Assembly: GCA_039707465.1 (NCBI GenBank)
Contig: CM077645.1
Location: 63,764,850 to 63,828,849 of the forward strand
Direction: 5' to 3'
Origin: Rhabdophis nuchalis
Taxonomy: Eukaryota > Chordata > Lepidosauria > Squamata > Natricidae
DNA: 64,000 nucleotides
Shown: positions 63,588-64,000 of the stretch, piece by piece
Position numbering within the stretch: position 1 is the stretch's first letter
Layout of the letters: every line of letters begins with the position of its first letter
Position numbers and translations under genes: made by a program
Notes under the pieces: generated by a model
The model's input: the letters and a program-made list of their open reading frames with translations, nothing else
Databases searched by the model: none
Told to the model about the DNA's origin: nothing

Positions 63588-64000
63588 GTAATACAATAAT
63601 ACAATAGCAGAGTTGGAAGGGACCTTGGAGGTCATCTAGACCAACTCCCTGCCTAGGCAGGAAGTCCTATACCATTTCAGACAAATGGCTATCCAACATC
63701 TTCTTGAAGACTTCCAGTGTTGGGGCATTCACAACTTCTGGAGGCAAGCTGTTCCACTGGTTCATTGTTTTGTCAGGAAATTTCTCCTCAGTTCTAAGTT
63801 GCTTCTCTCCTTGATTAGTTTCCACCCATTGCTTCTTGTTCTGCCCTCAGGTGCTTTGGAGAATAGTTTGACTCCCTCTTCTTTGTGGCAACCCCTGAGA
63901 TATTGGAAGGCTGCTATCCTGTCTCCCCTAGTCCCTCTTTTATTAAACTGTATTTTTCCCTCTCTCTCTCTCTCTATGGGCCACCTGGGAGTTTGCTATC
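63588..64000 (-). mobile_element. CR1 LINE 3' fragment inside Helitron copy 2
   Basis: It matches 697-780 plus 1193-1530 without the hAT insertion: GTTGGAAGGGACCTTGGAGG, CATTTCAGACAAATGGCTAT, GGCAAGCTGTTCCACTGGTT. It shares its 5' breakpoint region with copy 1. Confidence 0.85.

Larger units (their letters stand above)
62821..64000 (-). mobile_element. Non-autonomous Helitron carrying a CR1 piece (copy 2, cut by window end)
   Basis: The plus strand starts CTAGCTATAACCGGTCACGC after A. Read on the element strand this is GCGTGACCGGTTATAGCTAG followed by T, a canonical Helitron 3' end. The next 100 bases match copy 1 at 291-390 almost base for base. The minisatellite and the CR1 fragment follow in the same order, and the text stops at GGGAGTTTGCTATC, a point present in copy 1 at about 1524. 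The 5' half lies beyond the window. It lacks the hAT insertion of copy 1. Confidence 0.8.

Noticed and set aside
62842..63591. Long Tyr-Leu-Pro-Thr-rich open frame (and its counterpart at 104-715)
   Set aside because: It is a translation of the CTAC-rich minisatellite; unit length and phase, not codon use, keep it open.

Overview
The window is non-coding-rich vertebrate DNA, almost certainly from a squamate reptile and probably a snake. The evidence is the repeat content: CR1 retrotransposons whose 3' ends run into (TATTC)n or (ATTGT)n arrays, a BovB fragment, a Sauria-type tRNA SINE, Rex1-like, L2-clade, L1 and Penelope-like pieces, Helitrons, and many hAT and Tc1/mariner miniature elements. 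There are no prokaryotic features.

Only one host gene is visible. It lies on the minus strand and is a PDZD8-family gene (SMP-domain lipid-transfer/tethering protein of the ER membrane). Exon 1 (14401-13536) sits in a CpG island with the promoter. Intron 1 is about 8.4 kb. Exon 2 (5092-4970) is 123 bp with clean splice sites. Later exons are not seen and should lie beyond position 1. The protein departs enough from PDZD8 that it could be a PDZD8-like paralogue.

Layout: 1-1.8 kb, a Penelope-like remnant and a Helitron carrying a CR1 piece and a CTAC-rich minisatellite. 2.3-3.3 kb, a hAT element swollen by CT-rich microsatellite. 4.9-15.1 kb, the PDZD8-like gene with scattered repeats. 15.3-21.2 kb, mariner-type MITEs and LINE debris. 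21.2-26.3 kb, an LTR-like repeat split by an apparently full-length L2-clade retrotransposon with an intact 1009-residue ORF. 26.7-29.0 kb, a duplicated segment in which one copy holds a Helitron and the other a solo LTR, so each copy is the other's empty site. 32.06-37.05 kb, a complete Ty3/Gypsy retrotransposon with near-identical LTRs, a 5-bp target duplication and one uninterrupted 1448-residue gag-pol ORF. 37.3-58.9 kb, dense nested hAT/mariner MITEs, solo LTRs, CR1/L2 fragments, BovB and SINEs. 59.2-61.4 kb, a 5'-truncated L1 with a 15-bp target duplication and one frameshift. 62.8-64 kb, a second copy of the Helitron seen at the left edge, cut by the window end.

The retroelements encode their own replication machinery; the MITEs depend on transposases encoded elsewhere. 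No host pathway is assembled in this window. Family assignments come from recognised protein motifs, terminal repeats and target-site duplications read directly from the sequence. No database search was possible.
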